Source: Guillardia theta CCMP2712
Taxonomy: Eukaryota; Cryptophyceae; Pyrenomonadales; Geminigeraceae
Assembly: GCF_000315625.1 (NCBI RefSeq)
Contig: NW_005434668.1
Span: 246,265-310,264, forward strand
Direction of reading: 5' to 3'
DNA length: 64,000 bases
Shown: piece after piece, positions 46,601-59,307 of the stretch
Numbering within the stretch: the stretch's first letter is position 1
Layout of the letters: each line of letters starts with the position of its first letter
Translations under genes and position numbers: made by a program
The notes under the pieces: generated by a model
The model's database searches: none
Told to the model about the DNA's origin: nothing
Seen by the model: the letters and a program-made list of their open reading frames with translations, nothing else

Positions 46601-46649
46601 TTGGTGTGAACAAAGGTGTTTTGAATTTTGTGGTGGATTTGTCACATGA
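28609..46649 (+). CDS. Giant secreted modular repeat protein (giant gene 1)
   Basis: Exons 28609-36198, 36256-36340, 36390-39671 and 39724-46649 join in phase to about 5,960 codons, with four in-frame stops at 30124-30141. A signal peptide (FCCLACLMMAAYRTVAG) starts it. Most of the protein is a chain of about 150-residue beta-type modules with the pattern NPLAGA-NTLTVTL, NCDL-GSTVTISGL, GxW-GTL and YxxxFxLxNPSSxQ. A cysteine-rich insert with repeated CSC-GxPxGPxxCGCQC lies at residues about 1160-1240. Near residue 4455 a fibronectin-III-like stretch (PPTNVKF, FRLEFDPP) follows, and two IPT/TIG-like domains lie near 5575-5760 (ISPTVLSTTGG, then IVPSYVEPFTSLTLTVIGNSFG). The C-terminal tail is cysteine-rich with no membrane span. 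Numerous N-x-S/T sites fit secretion. Role inferred: cell-surface, periplast or matrix adhesion. Confidence 0.78.
29596..31560 (+). repeat. 453-bp tandem repeats inside giant gene 1
   Basis: Four near-identical 453-base (151-codon) units start at 29596, 30049, 30502 and 30955, with a partial fifth from 31408. They are much richer in G and C than the flanking modules of the same gene. Copies differ by few bases except in two short scrambled patches. Confidence 0.93.
30113..30141 (+). other. Scrambled patch with four stop codons in giant gene 1
   Basis: Where other 453-bp copies read codons for NYDLAAGST, this copy has an unrelated AT-rich stretch of equal length containing TAA four times in frame. 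Frame is kept on both sides. Either a real nonsense lesion or an assembly error inside near-identical repeats. Confidence 0.75.
36764..38033 (+). repeat. 465-bp tandem repeats inside giant gene 1
   Basis: Units start at about 36764, 37229 and 37694, the last partial. The copies look identical by eye, encode 155 residues each (NPLANADNTLSVTLRTNCDL and following) and point to very recent duplication. Confidence 0.92.
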
Positions 46650-46680
46650 GATCATGTCATTATGATTCTTTTATCATTTA

Positions 46681-49600
46681 TTACACAACATCAAAAGTTG
46701 CGCTGTCTGCAGATTCCACCGACCAAGCAAAGCTTTCACAAGAAAAATTGATAATGTAACCTTGGAACGGGCCGGCTATCCCTAAATCAGTGAAAGTATA
46801 CAACTTTGGAAGATTATTCTCGGCATACGATTGCACAACAGCAAACTTATTTCCAAAAATCATTCCATTTCTTGAACCGCTACCGATTTTGATCTCAGCA
46901 AGTACCTTGCAACATCAATCACCCTGCCCGCCTGACATTCATAAAGAACAAACACCTTTGCAGTTTGATGCGTTGGGATAGAGTTGTTATGCGAGTCAAG
47001 AAATACAACTTGGGGTTGAACGCTGAAAGCAACCTAAAATCGTTGACACGTTCAGCAATCTCGCTATAGTGCATGAGACATCACCCCAGATTTGATAACA
47101 AGATCATTCGACCAGATCACCTTGATCTTAGTCGGTCCTAAAACTGCAGGAGCATTCAGCAAGTCTCTGAAAGGGTTCCAAAGTACCTTCGAAGGTCTCG
47201 CTGTCTGCAGAGAAGAGGGACGGAGCCGTGAAACGGATCTTGTATGTCATTCTAGGCTGTGAAAAGACTATATCTGTGAAGACTGCTATCCCATTCCTTG
47301 TGATTGAACTCTTTGACGACAACTCCTAATCCAAGGCGATAAGATTACGTCAAGTCGTCCAGAGTCCCTTATACCATTATCTCAGAAGCCCCATAGCCGT
47401 CATAGATAATCGCCAGTTGAACGATGACATCGTTGGCTCGTTCAACGACCTGCGCATTGATGTCTGGTTAGTTCAGATCGCTTGCCACCCTTCTCTTACT
47501 CTCGCATCAGAATCATGTATGAAGACGATGGGGGGAGGATAAATTGCTTTGTCGATGAAAAAAGTTCCATTGGTAAATTGCAGGTAGAGCTTTTGCGCAA
47601 TACTGGTGACAGAAAACCTCCTTGATTCTGCCATCTGCAAGTCTGCCGACGAAAATCGGAGGAAATAAAAATTTCCTGGGCTAGTCAAAAGGATTGATAT
47701 TAGGTAGATGTAATAAAGTGGAAAATTGATTGTACGTGTTGATTTGAATTCGTGTGAACTCAGCCAGTCCGCTTTGAACTGATGCAACCAAAATGCTGGA
47801 GTTTGAAGCTTCTGACTAAGCAAAGATTACACATTCGTTGAAGAAAAATAACAATCAAGTAAAATTACTTTTTCGATCAGATTCGCGTTTTGCTTGAAAA
47901 CTTCGACCTTGACTAGAGTATCTTTCCTTGGCCTTAAAAATTCAGAAGTGGCAGAATAACTTATGTTCCAAATTCGATTTCCCCCCTCGTCCACGACCTA
48001 ATTCAAATAGCTGAATGAAATTAACGATCACTCGATAGAATCGAATTACCAGTACAGATGGCCTCGAGTAGATGTACTCTCCTGCCATCGCCCCGTAGGG
48101 TTCGATGAGAATAGCTAACCTTGACGGACGGCCTGATTGACAAGCTTTGAGCATCAAACTATCCCTTCACTTCCAAGCAGACCTGTGGTGATAATAACAG
48201 GCAAGGAATCGACAGACTTGAGGTTCAGACTTGAGAAGCGAATGGTGTAGTCTTGCCCTGCTCTATCGATGCGTAGCCCTGCAAAGGAAGCATGGCCATC
48301 TTTGACCTGAGAGATTTTCAATGTCTTTCAAGTGGTTGGTCGTGATGCATATTCACCTCTGCAGTCAAAACCTCGCCTGGCTGCTTCTCGCAAAGTTGGC
48401 CGTCAACATCGACTCGACAATCGGGTCTGCTGCTGTTGAAGAACTTTGACAAGATCATTCATACACAGGTACTTTTCAACGACATGATACCATGAGAAAT
48501 GACGTTTTGCTTCCTTTGAGTAACTCAGCTCTTATGTGATCTGTCCAGTTTGCAACCACGTTGTAGCCGTCATCAACTACTTGAATCTGTTTATAGAGAG
48601 TATGACTCCATTTGAAAATCAATGATCCAATAACAGCAACCTCAGGCTGTTGAGAAAACGGATAGCCAGGTGAACCCAAATTGGGTTGAACGATGACAAG
48701 TAGAGCTTTTGCCAATCCAGTGATTACCTGCTCAGTATTATGCATCATCCCCGCTTGACCGAATTATTCACGCCGCAATACCGAGAAAGCTGTGGAGGAC
48801 ATTTGAAACCCAGCTCCGTTGGTAGTGAAAAAGTTGAAATAGAATGTTCCAACAGACATAACACGCAAATCCTTGAAAGACGCTTGCCCGTTGACGTACT
48901 CCACCTGCAGAAATCATGAGGATGAAACAGCAAGTAGCGGCAGCTACCATGAGATTCCCTGATAAGGCTGCGGTGACATCCTTGCCTTTGGAATCCGACA
49001 ATGAAACATGGAAGTAAGATGATGATGAAATGACGTTGTTCCCTCCCTCGTCCACAATATGCAAGATTGGCTAACAATGTCACTATGAAAGGAGTTTGTT
49101 AAGTTGAAGTAGGTCTACCTGCTTGCATACTGTTGTTCCTGCAACAAATCCCTGGAGCGAGCAAGGCAGCGGTTCTTGCAGGAATTTTAAACCATATGGT
49201 ATGCCAGGATAAACTGTTACAAATATGAGGAAAGATCTCGATGAATTCAAAGATTCGAAACCTGAAAAGATGTCGGAAACTGCTTCTTTCAATCCATCAC
49301 AAGACCAAACAATCCGATAACAAGACCCAACAGTCCAGATTCTGACTTGGGAGAAGGTGGCGACACCTGCTACTGGTAAAGCTACATCGCAGAGTCAATC
49401 GTTTTTCTTTCCTCTTGCAAGATTGAAGTACCGATGTCTTGTGTCTCCATCAACGCTTGGTTGCTTGAGTTCAGATTGATTCTCACTGGGTATGAATTCC
49501 CGCTAAGAGTTTTGATAATATTTCCTCCGGCATCGGCGACACCTTCTTGCTGTCAACATCTTCACAACCTCCTCAATGTCCACCTGCAGCGCACGAGAAC

Positions 49601-52600
49601 GTCTTGCCTGCCGCAACTGAAATCGGTTGAGAAGAAACGATGAGCTGAACAGCAGATCCCTGCCAGGCGTTCAGAGCAACAAGAGACACCTCAGAGTTTG
49701 ACCTGTTGGACTGTGATGGCGACAACTGCAGGCAAGATCCCATCGGTGATGAAGACGATGGACCACAGGCCCGGGTTGTCGATGTGAAGGTCTGTGAACC
49801 TCACCGCACCTTGATCGAACTGTTGGACTGTCTGCCCCAGCAAGCCGTTGAGCTGAAGACTGATGCAAGTGCTGGCGCTGGTGCTGCAGCATTGAGGCAT
49901 CGACCGGCAGATGTCGGGCATGAAGAGCGCTGCTGTCACTGTAGCTACCGAGGCTTCTTGTCGCTGATCCCGGATTCGATTGCCTCCTGCATCCACCACA
50001 ATCACTGCCGGCTGAATTGACAAAGGCTCTCCAGTGCTCGCGGCTGCAGTGATCTGATAGAGATCAATGCGCGAGGGTGTGTTGATCAGGATGTATATCC
50101 ACTGTGTCCTTTGAACTATCGAGCCATCACGTAGCCTGCAAAAAAACTGCAGTAAATGTCTTCCAACCTTGTCGATTCTCAAGTCCGTGTATGTTCCAAT
50201 TCCCTTTTCAAGTAGAATTGAGGTTGTTCCATAGATCTTTGCATCCGCGTAGTCGTAACCTACGTATCCACAACAGCTTTGTGATGAAAGTATCGAGACA
50301 TTGACAGGGATGGTGTTCTCCACGTCTACGATAACATCGTTGATGTCCATACTGGCAACCTTGGGCTGGATAGCAAAACTTGCATTGGCAAGATTTTCAT
50401 TTGAGACGAGTTGCACTAAAGTCAGGCTACGGGCTCCAGCCGAGTCGGAAACATTGAAGTAGTCAGACTTGAGTTGTGCATCGTAATTGCTGGAGGCAAA
50501 CAGAAGTTGTGCTTTCACCACACTCGAGGCAGAACTTACCGCCAAGTCTGTGAATGCAGCGACTCCTTTCAAGAAAGTTGCTGAGCTGGTGCCCACAAGT
50601 GTCACATCCGCAGCGGGTTGAGTTAAGAGCAACTGAGCCGTTACCCTCCCTTCATTCACCGGCACCAGGTTCCCTCCCGCGTCAACGGCCGTCAAGGACG
50701 GTTGGATGCGGAAGGGAGCGGAGGATCGGAACCCTTGAGCTGACTGCAGGAAGGCGAGGGAGCTTGGCTCTGAAGCAGCAGTCACTCTGAACACACCTGA
50801 TTGTACAGGCTCAAGGAGAGGAGTCGAGAACAGCAGGGTAAATCCGTCTCCCGCAGCCTTGCAGTACAAGTCAGTGAACTGAGCATATCCATTGACAACC
50901 GAGATGTTCGAATTCCCATAGATCAGAAACTGTGACCGAGCTGTCCCTGCTTGTAGGAGCTTACACGACATCCAGGTTGAGACAGGAACGAGGTTATTAT
51001 ATGAATCTACAAGTGAAAGTCGAGGCTGAACTTTGAAGGAAATTCCCGATAGAATGTCATTCTGTGAAGGCATGGACTCTACAGAGATTCGATGTGGATC
51101 TGAAGGCAATACGGTGAAATTTGACGAGAGAGCGGAAATCGTCTCATTCAAAGTGAACATGATCCTGAATGTTTGTCCATTGTTTGTGTTGAGCAAAGAC
51201 AAGTCCGTGAAGATCGCCAGTCCCTTCACAACAACCACTTGGGTTGTGCCCTGCAATACCGGACAGGACTCAGGAAGCTTGCATGTCAAGGAAGCATTGA
51301 CAGAACAAGTTTGAAATGGACACCAAGAAGCTGTGAGATTGTTTGTGTCGATGACTCTGATGACTGGCTGCCTCACAAACGGTGCTCCTGCTCTCACATA
51401 CCTCTCTACATTCATCTCCACAGAGAGATTGTAAGGAGCACCAGCCACGTCGAACTGATCTGAGAAGACGGAAACAATCTCATCATACGCCCATGAAGAG
51501 TCTAACAATCCCTTCTGAGTGGTGAAGGATAGCGAGACATGTTTCTCCTTCCCCATGATCACTATATCAGTGAACACAGCCACACCAGCCTCAGTAAGAA
51601 CTGTTCGATTTGAAAGTGACAATGATACAAGTGTCGATCTCAGTGCGACTGTTATCGGAACTCCTGACAATGCTACCAGGTTTCCTCCTTTGTCTCGAAT
51701 GGCCACGGCAGGACTCCTCTGCAGCCTTGCCATGGACATGATTCCGTCAGGTTGTCTGAGCATGCTAATGTCCCATGCGGTGGAGGGAGTGAGAGTCAAC
51801 AGGTTTGAAGCGACGGAAATGGCCTCGTCCTCATCCACCGTGAAATTCAGTCGAAAACTTCCGGCGGTGTCAACTCGCAAGTCAGTAAAAGCTGCGTATC
51901 CGTCTTGAAAGCCAGCAGTCTCTTGCCCCTTGATCGAGATGCTTCTGGACGAGTGATCGATGGTCGCAGTCACTTTGACTTGCGCATCCACGCATAGATT
52001 CCCAAACTTGTCCTTCAATGCTACTCTAGGTTGAGTCCCTAGCGGCTCCCCTGGTGCAGGAGCAGCTGGCTGTTGGACAAGGAGGAGGGAGGAAGGGGCC
52101 GCAGGTTTCACAAGGAAATGATCTGAGTCAGCGGACGCGAGTGGAAAGCTACTGAATCGCAGGAACAAGCATTCCCCTGCTATCGTAAGTACCAGACGAG
52201 AGAAAAAGACAACTCCGCTCTGAGTGAAGTCAGCAAGAAGGTCGATGAGGTTGTCGTTCTCAGCGCTGATCACTGAAGCTGTCACCACGATCGAATCGCT
52301 CGACTCGATGAGGTTCGCAAACTTGTCCATGACGGCAACTTTCGGGGGAACTTGGCACTCAGCTCCCACTGAGCATCTTGCTGGCTGTTGCAGGACCTGC
52401 AACCGACTTGATTGACCGTATCGGATCTCGAAAGGTAGTGAAAGAGCCTCCATTGAAACCGACTGAGGTAACCCCATAGCGACGAACTTGATCAGAACGC
52501 ACTTGCTCGCCTTGTACACTACAAGGTCTGTGAAGCGAAAGATGCCGTCCTGAGATGAAGGGAAGAAGCGACTGACTCCTTGAGTTTCATTGTTCTCATA

Positions 52601-55600
52601 GACAATCGCTTGCAGTAAGGCGTTGGTGCTGACGACCTTCCTTGCCTCGTCCAACATGGCGAGCTGGGGCTGTTGGACAAGGGCTACTCCTGCCTCGCCA
52701 GACAGTAGGAATGATGAGGGTTGAACGATGACCTCGAGGCTAGACGCGTCCATGGTGACGTCGAAGAAGTCGCTCGTAATCCCCAGCTCGAGCTCAACTG
52801 CCAAAAAGCTTAGCGCAAAGGTCCCGTTCTTGGAAAACATCAGATCTGAGAATTCGAGACTTCCGGCGAAGAAGGGAAACAGATTGGTTCTGGGGAGAAC
52901 ATCGGACGTGACGTCAACATTTGAAGATGAAAAGACTGTGACTCTCAAGTTTCCCGACGTTTGAATCTTATTCCCACCTGCGTCACTGACATCCACTATC
53001 GGCTGCTCTAGACATTTTTGTTGGGCTACGCATCGACCGATCATACGACGCAATAGGAGTTGTTGAGCATTTCCCTTGCGAATCTGAAAAGGTTTGGAGA
53101 AGGCAATGAGTACTTTGGAATTGTTAATTCCAAAAGCTATGACTAGGTTGTCAGCAGCAATGTTGATTTTGATGTTTGAAAACTTTGCAATGCCTTGAAT
53201 AGATTTGGTAAGGTAAGGAAAATCTCCATCTGAGATACTGGTACCATTCATATACAGATTTGCAGAGACAGTTGTGTAGAAGTCGTCTTCAACGAGATTG
53301 TTGGCTGCATCCACAACTTGTAGAAGGGGTTGGGAGTTGAGAGGATAGCCGGCGACCCAGTCTAGCGGCTCTTGAACAAGGAGGAGGTTTGAAGCAAGAC
53401 CGGGCGAGACAACCAACTGACCGACGTCAGACACGATCCACCCACATGTCACGCGGATGATGAAGTTACCAGCAGCTAGTGACGTGATGCGGAAGGAAGC
53501 TTTTCCGTTGACAGACACGTTGTCAAACCTGTTGACCTCCACTGCTTGTTCTCGAGACTGGCGGATGAGAACGGCACTGATTGCGTAACTTCCGGACGTG
53601 GCAACGACCCCGTACTGATCCAGCAGCTCGACAACAAGAGAAGGGGTCATCGTCTCATTGAAGGCAAGGCTTGTAGGATAAGTGAGGGGCCTTATCTCTA
53701 CAGGCCCGTGGGACATCTGAAACCATCGGGAAGTGACGGATCGTATGGATTGTGTTGCACTCATAACGGAAAATCTCAGGGACATCTTGCAAGGCTGAGC
53801 TAGAGAAACATTCGAGTCCTCGAGACTTTGGGGATCAAAGAACCCCTTGTGCTGGGCCTCTATCATCAGACCTGAGAACTGTAGCCTTCCCATCGTTGTG
53901 TTCCGCAAGAGAAATCCAGTCGTCGTCGTCAAAGTCGGCACTGATCCAGCAAAGAAATTGATCCCTGATACTCTCGGCGCACTGCCCGAGCTGGTACCCA
54001 GCACTCGCACAATGACCTTTTGGACCGCCGGAGAGCCTGTGCCGATGGTGAAGATGGAAACGGCCGAAACGTTCGATTTCTGATCCATCAACGTAGGCGA
54101 GTTTGACAAGGTTGAAATGGCAACGGGGGCAGTACCATCGTTTGAAAGCAGTTGGACGCTCGTCAAAGTGATATCCCGACCGTTTGCCGTCAGCATGTAC
54201 TTGATCATCACCTTTCGGATGTGATAAAGAGCCCCCAGATTGAACTTAAGGTCCCACGTCGAGAACAAGGCAGGCTCATAATACGTCAGATCGTTGTTGT
54301 CGACTAGAGGCTGGAATTCAAGGTTCTGGAGGATCCAAGAGATCTGCGGTTGTAGCCAGAAGTAGAAGGAAGTTCCATTGGTGATGAGCTCTGCAGTGAT
54401 AGTAAAAATCTGATTGTCCACCACATTGTTGCCGGTATCGACAACGTGAACAATCGGCGGAACATCGAACTCCTTGGAGTATAGAAGTCCACTAGGCTCC
54501 TGGAAGAGGAGGAGCGATGAGGGATCTCCATACATCACCTCCAGCGTAAAGTTGAAGCCCAAGAGGTTTTGAGACGCAAAGATGAGGCGAAAATTACCGA
54601 TTCTCTTGAACAACAAGTCTGTGAAGGAAGCAACTCCAGCGACGAAACTGATCCTGCTGTTTCCAAAGAGCAACGTATCTCCATCTCTCAAAGGATTGAA
54701 AGCTGACTGATTTAATATTTCTGCATACGCCACAACAGGAGGAGGCCATGATTTGTTCTGGTTGCCATATTTGTCCACTAAGATGAATGTCGGTTGAGGA
54801 GCCATTGCAATACCCGCCTTCGAGACCCGTGGTGGGATAAAGTTTGAAGGAGAAATCGCATATGCTGGACCAGGAAGAACGTTAAAAGTCCCCGTGAGGA
54901 CAGTTGGAAGTGAGATATCTATTCCATCCAGGTTGAAAGCAAGAGTAAAGCGGAAGTAATACACGTAGTCTACCTCCATTAGTGACACTTCGTTGGAGGC
55001 AAGGCCATCATAATCGACTGTTGCGTTCTTGTTGCCTTCGAAAGGCGCTTCTGTGTGAGTTGTGAACTTGATTCTGAAGAGTGTTGCCTGGACAACAGCC
55101 GGACGGCGATCAAACCAACCGAACGGCTCATCATACCTAGCTGACAGTTGAATCAGGAGCTGAATGGGAATGCCAGCATACAAGGGGAAAGGCAAAGCTT
55201 TCACCATATTGATTCTGTACGGATTATATCCCAAGACCATTCGCATTTGTGCCGTCGCTAACGGGTATGACGTAAAAAGCATGTTTGCTGATCTATCAGC
55301 TGTGTATATTCCCAAGTTTGAGTTTTGAAACGCGGATGATCCCTGTATCAGTCGGAATCTCAAAACGTCTTGATAGATCTGAGTTAATGTCCCATTTGAG
55401 AACCACGATCCGAGCCTGCAAACATCTCTTGGAAAGCAAACTGCCGTAACTTCAAGGGCAGCATTCAGTACAAGATTTTGTCCAACATCTACTACATGTA
55501 CTACAGGTTGAAGTTTGAATGGATAGCCAATCCTCAAACCTCTGGCTGGGCTCTTTATCACAATACTCTGAGGTTTGCCGTATGAAACATGGAACGTTTG

Positions 55601-56560
55601 AGAGGTAAGCCTTATGTCCTTCAATGTGCTTTGAGAAGGATAGAACGCTATTTCGACTTTCAAAAGATATGTCCCAATACGGTCAATGCGCAAGTCCGTG
55701 TAATAAAGGACTCCGCACCTTGTCTTTGCCATGAGATTCCCTTGCAAGGTGACAGATTCTGATTGGTTTCCTACCGATTCCAAATTAATGGCAACGTCAG
55801 CGATTCCCATGCTGGTCTTGCTGTTACTACCAGACAGGGAAATAGCTGGCTGAGGGACCAAAACGTCGCTCACAAAACCCATGCAAGGCATTTCCGCAAT
55901 CGAAATGTTGTTACTTGACATGATTGTCTGGCCTTGCCCTGCCTTCGAATGTATCGTAGAATAGTTGGCACTGGATAACTCGCAGACTTCTAAAATTCTT
56001 GAGAAGACATCCAAGCAGAAATTACATCTTGAATCCTGACACTGCTGCAGTAAGTATGCCTGGTTGCGGCACATGCGGTAAACCGTATAATAGCCACTTG
56101 AGTCAGGGATACATTCTTGTTCCTTCTGATACAGTACAGAGATTGGCGTCGAAGAGCACGACTCACTCAAATTCTTTGCATCATTCAAGAAAGTCTTCCG
56201 TACGTAGAAGTTGGTGTCCGGTCTCGCGGTCCAAGTGGATTGGCAGCTAGCAGAAGAGAAGTACCCTTCCTGGGTAGGCGTACACGAACTGATGACAGTT
56301 TGCTCGGTTTCACATGACTTGCACGACTCGTTGCAGAATCGTCGTATCACCACTCCCTGCTGACATGTCTCGAGTAGCCATCTTGCCTCCCTCGACTGAT
56401 AGCATCGAGAACGAAGGAAGGAGCTCATTCGTACGACACTGGCCATGGAGCAATCAGAGGAAGAGTGCACGAAGCTTGTGAAGCCAGAAGTAGTCATGTC
56501 TTCACTGCCTTCCAAGCACGTGACCAGGATCAGCATCAGCCATATCAACCTCCCCGCCAT
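46681..56560 (-). CDS. Giant secreted Ig-like repeat protein (giant gene 2)
   Basis: The start at 56560 (MAGRLIWLMLILVTCLEG) is a signal peptide, followed by about 200 cysteine-rich residues. An uninterrupted 5' exon of nearly 6.9 kb encodes about 2,285 residues; the rest, to the stop at 46681-46683, is broken by many short introns. The body is a chain of about 100-residue modules: LLVQQP, QPxVxVVDxGGNxV, a short strand pair, then AxFTDLxIxxxGxxxLxF and a final SxxFxV. At least fifteen are in the large exon and more in the small 3' exons (for example HIVDEGGNNVISS near 49060 and TFTDLGIAG near 46790). Around residues 740-900 an insert resembles a discoidin/F5-8C-like domain (WDLKFNLGALYHIRKVMIKY). 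No membrane span is seen at the C-terminus. Likely an extracellular structural or adhesive protein. It converges with giant gene 1. Confidence 0.78.
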
Positions 56561-56756
56561 TGCCTTTACTCCCGCTCAATCGCCCTCGCCTTCTCTTTCC
56601 TGCCCAAGATCACAGGTTTCACAACGCACCCGGGTTTGACTTTTTGTTTTAAGCAGGAAAAGTTTTTTTTGGGCTGTAAAACACTTTGAGAGGCGGGTCA
56701 GATGATTCGAAAATGCCTTCCAGGGATGAAAGTTTCAACATGAAGATGATGCCGAA

Positions 56757-56806
56757 TAGGAGAGGAGAGGAGAGGAGAGGAGAGGAGAGGAGAGGAGAGA
56801 GAGAGA
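56757..56806. repeat. (GGAGA)n pentanucleotide repeat
   Basis: About nine tandem AGGAG units within the 284-base divergent promoter between giant gene 2 and the PDZ gene. Confidence 0.9.
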
Positions 56807-56844
56807 GGAGAATTATTCCTTGCTGACCCTCCTATGCGCTGCAG

Positions 56845-57681
56845 ATGGAAAACGTTTTGGCGTGCTGCGATTCTCGGTGCTGCGGTGGAAACTCAAATGC
56901 AAACAGCCAAAATGTTGTCCTAACGCAGCAGGGATGCCAACCGCCCATGATAGCCGTTCCTTCTGCAAGGTAAGATTGGGCGCCCGACCCCAGCATACCG
57001 ATCTCTCATGGAGTCTGCAGGTTGTGTGGGGTGGGGATCGTGTTTGCTGTTGATATTGAGGGTGCGCTGGAAGTGGCTTCTGTCATTCCAGGTGGACCAG
57101 CGGACGAGTGTGGGCTGATTCAGAGGGGAGAGTGAGTGCTGGAGCTGATGCTTGCTGTGAGCTGATGTTTTGTCCAGCATTCTTCACAGAGTGAACGACC
57201 TGGATGTTTGGTGCAAGTCACCTGAATTCGTTCAGAAACTAGTCGTCGGTCGTGAAGGGACCTCTGTCAGGCTCGGCTTTTCTCTACAGGTCAAGGAGAT
57301 GGAGGAGAGCGCAGGATTGTCACTATTGAGAACCAGGGCTCCGAAGACATCGTATATGTGAATTTGAAGAGATCACCAGTGAACAATTCAAACAACCAGT
57401 CTGATGGTGATGACTCTCACCTCTCTGCATTCCTTTGTCTTTGCCTTCTTTCTTGCCTGATACTTTGGTTTAAGGCTTCTCAAACAATATACGAAATTCT
57501 CGCCTTTCACCATTGCAAGATTGTACGAATCGAATTGTTCCGATTGGATTTGTGGGAGCGTGAAGACCGGCAGAAAATTGTCACTATTTTTCCATTGTGG
57601 ATTTGTTACCCCAAAGACATTCATGTTATCTCTGGTTGCTCAGTTAGTTTTCAAAGTTGTTTACATAGATATTTTTGCTAA
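56845..57681 (+). CDS. Small PDZ-domain protein
   Basis: Exons 56845-56969, 57021-57131, 57178-57289 and 57337-57681 join in phase. The ATG at 56845 gives MENVLACCDSRCCGGN, a cysteine-rich start. Residues about 38-115 form one PDZ domain: LCGVGIVFAVD (carboxylate loop), VIPGGPADECGLIQRGD, ILHRVNDLDV and REGTSVRLGF, all expected positions filled. PDZ domains bind C-terminal peptides of partners. The last exon holds a hydrophobic stretch (LSAFLCLCLLSCLILWF) that may be a tail anchor, or may be read-through into an intron; the end is therefore provisional. The N-terminal CC/CC pairs could be lipid-modified (speculation). Confidence 0.66.
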
Positions 57682-57761
57682 TCTCATTCTGTTTTTTTTC
57701 ATGGTGATAATTCAATAGAGTGCATGTCAAGAACTTGATTCGTCCATGAATAATTTTGAGC

Positions 57762-59167
57762 TCACAGTTGGTACCATTCTGATTTTGTCCTGCTGACAAA
57801 CTTCAAGGGCCCTGCGACGAACATCGCATTGTCCCACAATCCCGCGGCCTCCAGAGATTTTCTTGGATCTGCTTTTGGGTCCTGCAAGAGATTGAGATGG
57901 ACAGAAAGTCAGGTATCAAGGATCAAAAATCCTCAACAGCAGCTACATACCGAGTGCAAGGCATAAGTCGTCGCCCCGCTGCCAGATAACAAGACAGTGT
58001 GGAAACCGTCTTTCTTCAGTGCATCCTTTATCTGACTCAGCTTGGGGAGGATCTGCTGTGAGCGTCACTCGCGTTCGGAAATTCGATTGGTCCTACGACC
58101 TTTTGTGCGGGTGGCTCAAGATCGTTGACACAAACCTCCTGACTGAGCCCTTCCCTGACGAGTCGCTCGCTGTGGTTCCATGGGAGCATGTAAGTGGAAA
58201 GTGCGACCGTAATCTACATCACTCTACCGCAGTGCGACTGGGTCTGGACCATTAAGAGCTTCTCCAGGCTTCAATCCCAGAGTCTTATAGACCAGGGGAG
58301 TGGGGCAACCCTGAAGCAATCTCAGCTGCTAGCGATCATACCATCCACCACGAGGTAACCTCTTGGGGTTTGACGACCCAGAAAGCTCCTTGAGGCGTTT
58401 GAAGAGGAGGCGAGACGTTCTCCACAATCTCTCCGCGTCCAGTGCAGTAGGCTGTGCCTTCTGAAAGGAAAAATCCCACGTCGCTTCCAAGGAGTTATTG
58501 ATAACCTGTAAGGAGTTTGAAACGTATACCTCCCGAGCTCGCCTCCCCATTCGATGAGCTGGTTTGTTGAAGCCGGACTGCCGCACAGCTCGTTTGCAGC
58601 CCTGGTTTCATGCTAAGAACAAGACTGAAGGAAGGGGCATCACCATAATGCTGTAGCGCAGTTGCTGCTGCCCCCTCCCATACCGCCTTCCAAGGGCGTT
58701 CGTTTGTCGATCTCACAGTCAAAGAACTTGTTTTGACCCGTTCGTCTCCTGAACCTGCACACGGAGCAGCTCAGAGCAGAGCTTGCACTGACTGTGGTTC
58801 CTCACAAGTTAAATGCCTTCACGATCAAGTTCGACTCGTCCAGGGGAACACTGTCCACGTTGCACCGCAGTACATCTTTCCCCCCCGACTCCTGGGCGAG
58901 ACGTCACCCGAGGTCTACCTCAGACGTGGAAGTAGGCATGACAGGCACCTCCAAGACTGAGACTTTCAAAGTATCTCCAAGGCTGAGAGCCTGGAACACT
59001 GACGCCAGCTCATGGAAACCATCATCTCGCTTCTTGGTGATACGCAGGAAGATGTTTGTCTTTGCCGGGCTGAGAAGGCGTGTCATTGACCGATCATGGT
59101 GGTTAGACATCGTCACCTGAAGTATGTCGAAGGTTTTGCCATCATCTGAATCGCTGGGCACATCCAC
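57762..59167 (-). CDS. ispE: 4-diphosphocytidyl-2-C-methyl-D-erythritol kinase (IspE)
   Basis: GHMP-fold kinase that phosphorylates CDP-methylerythritol in the plastid MEP isoprenoid pathway. Conserved blocks appear over several exons: LLSPAKTNIFLRITKKRDDGFHEL (substrate site, near 59070), PLDESNLIVKAFNL, the ATP loop LEGGMGGGSSNCATALW, AANELCG, SDVGFFLSEGTAYCTGRG, then PTPLVYKTL, VCVNDLEPPA and LLSGSGATTYALH; the stop is at 57762-57764. Introns are 40-80 nt. The N-terminus is not resolved: 59167 is the nearest Met, but a plastid protein here should carry a signal and transit peptide, so one or more upstream exons (to about 59307 or beyond) are probably missed. Confidence 0.88.
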
Positions 59168-59307
59168 CTCGAGTTGTAGAGCCTGGAAGGAGTCATTCTT
59201 TCGCCTTCACAGTAATTGAAATCTGTCACCCGTTTGCGGCGCTGCGGTCGAGACATCTTCCTGTTCCCGTTACAAATCCGAAGAGATCTACCAGTGTGGG
59301 ATGTCAA

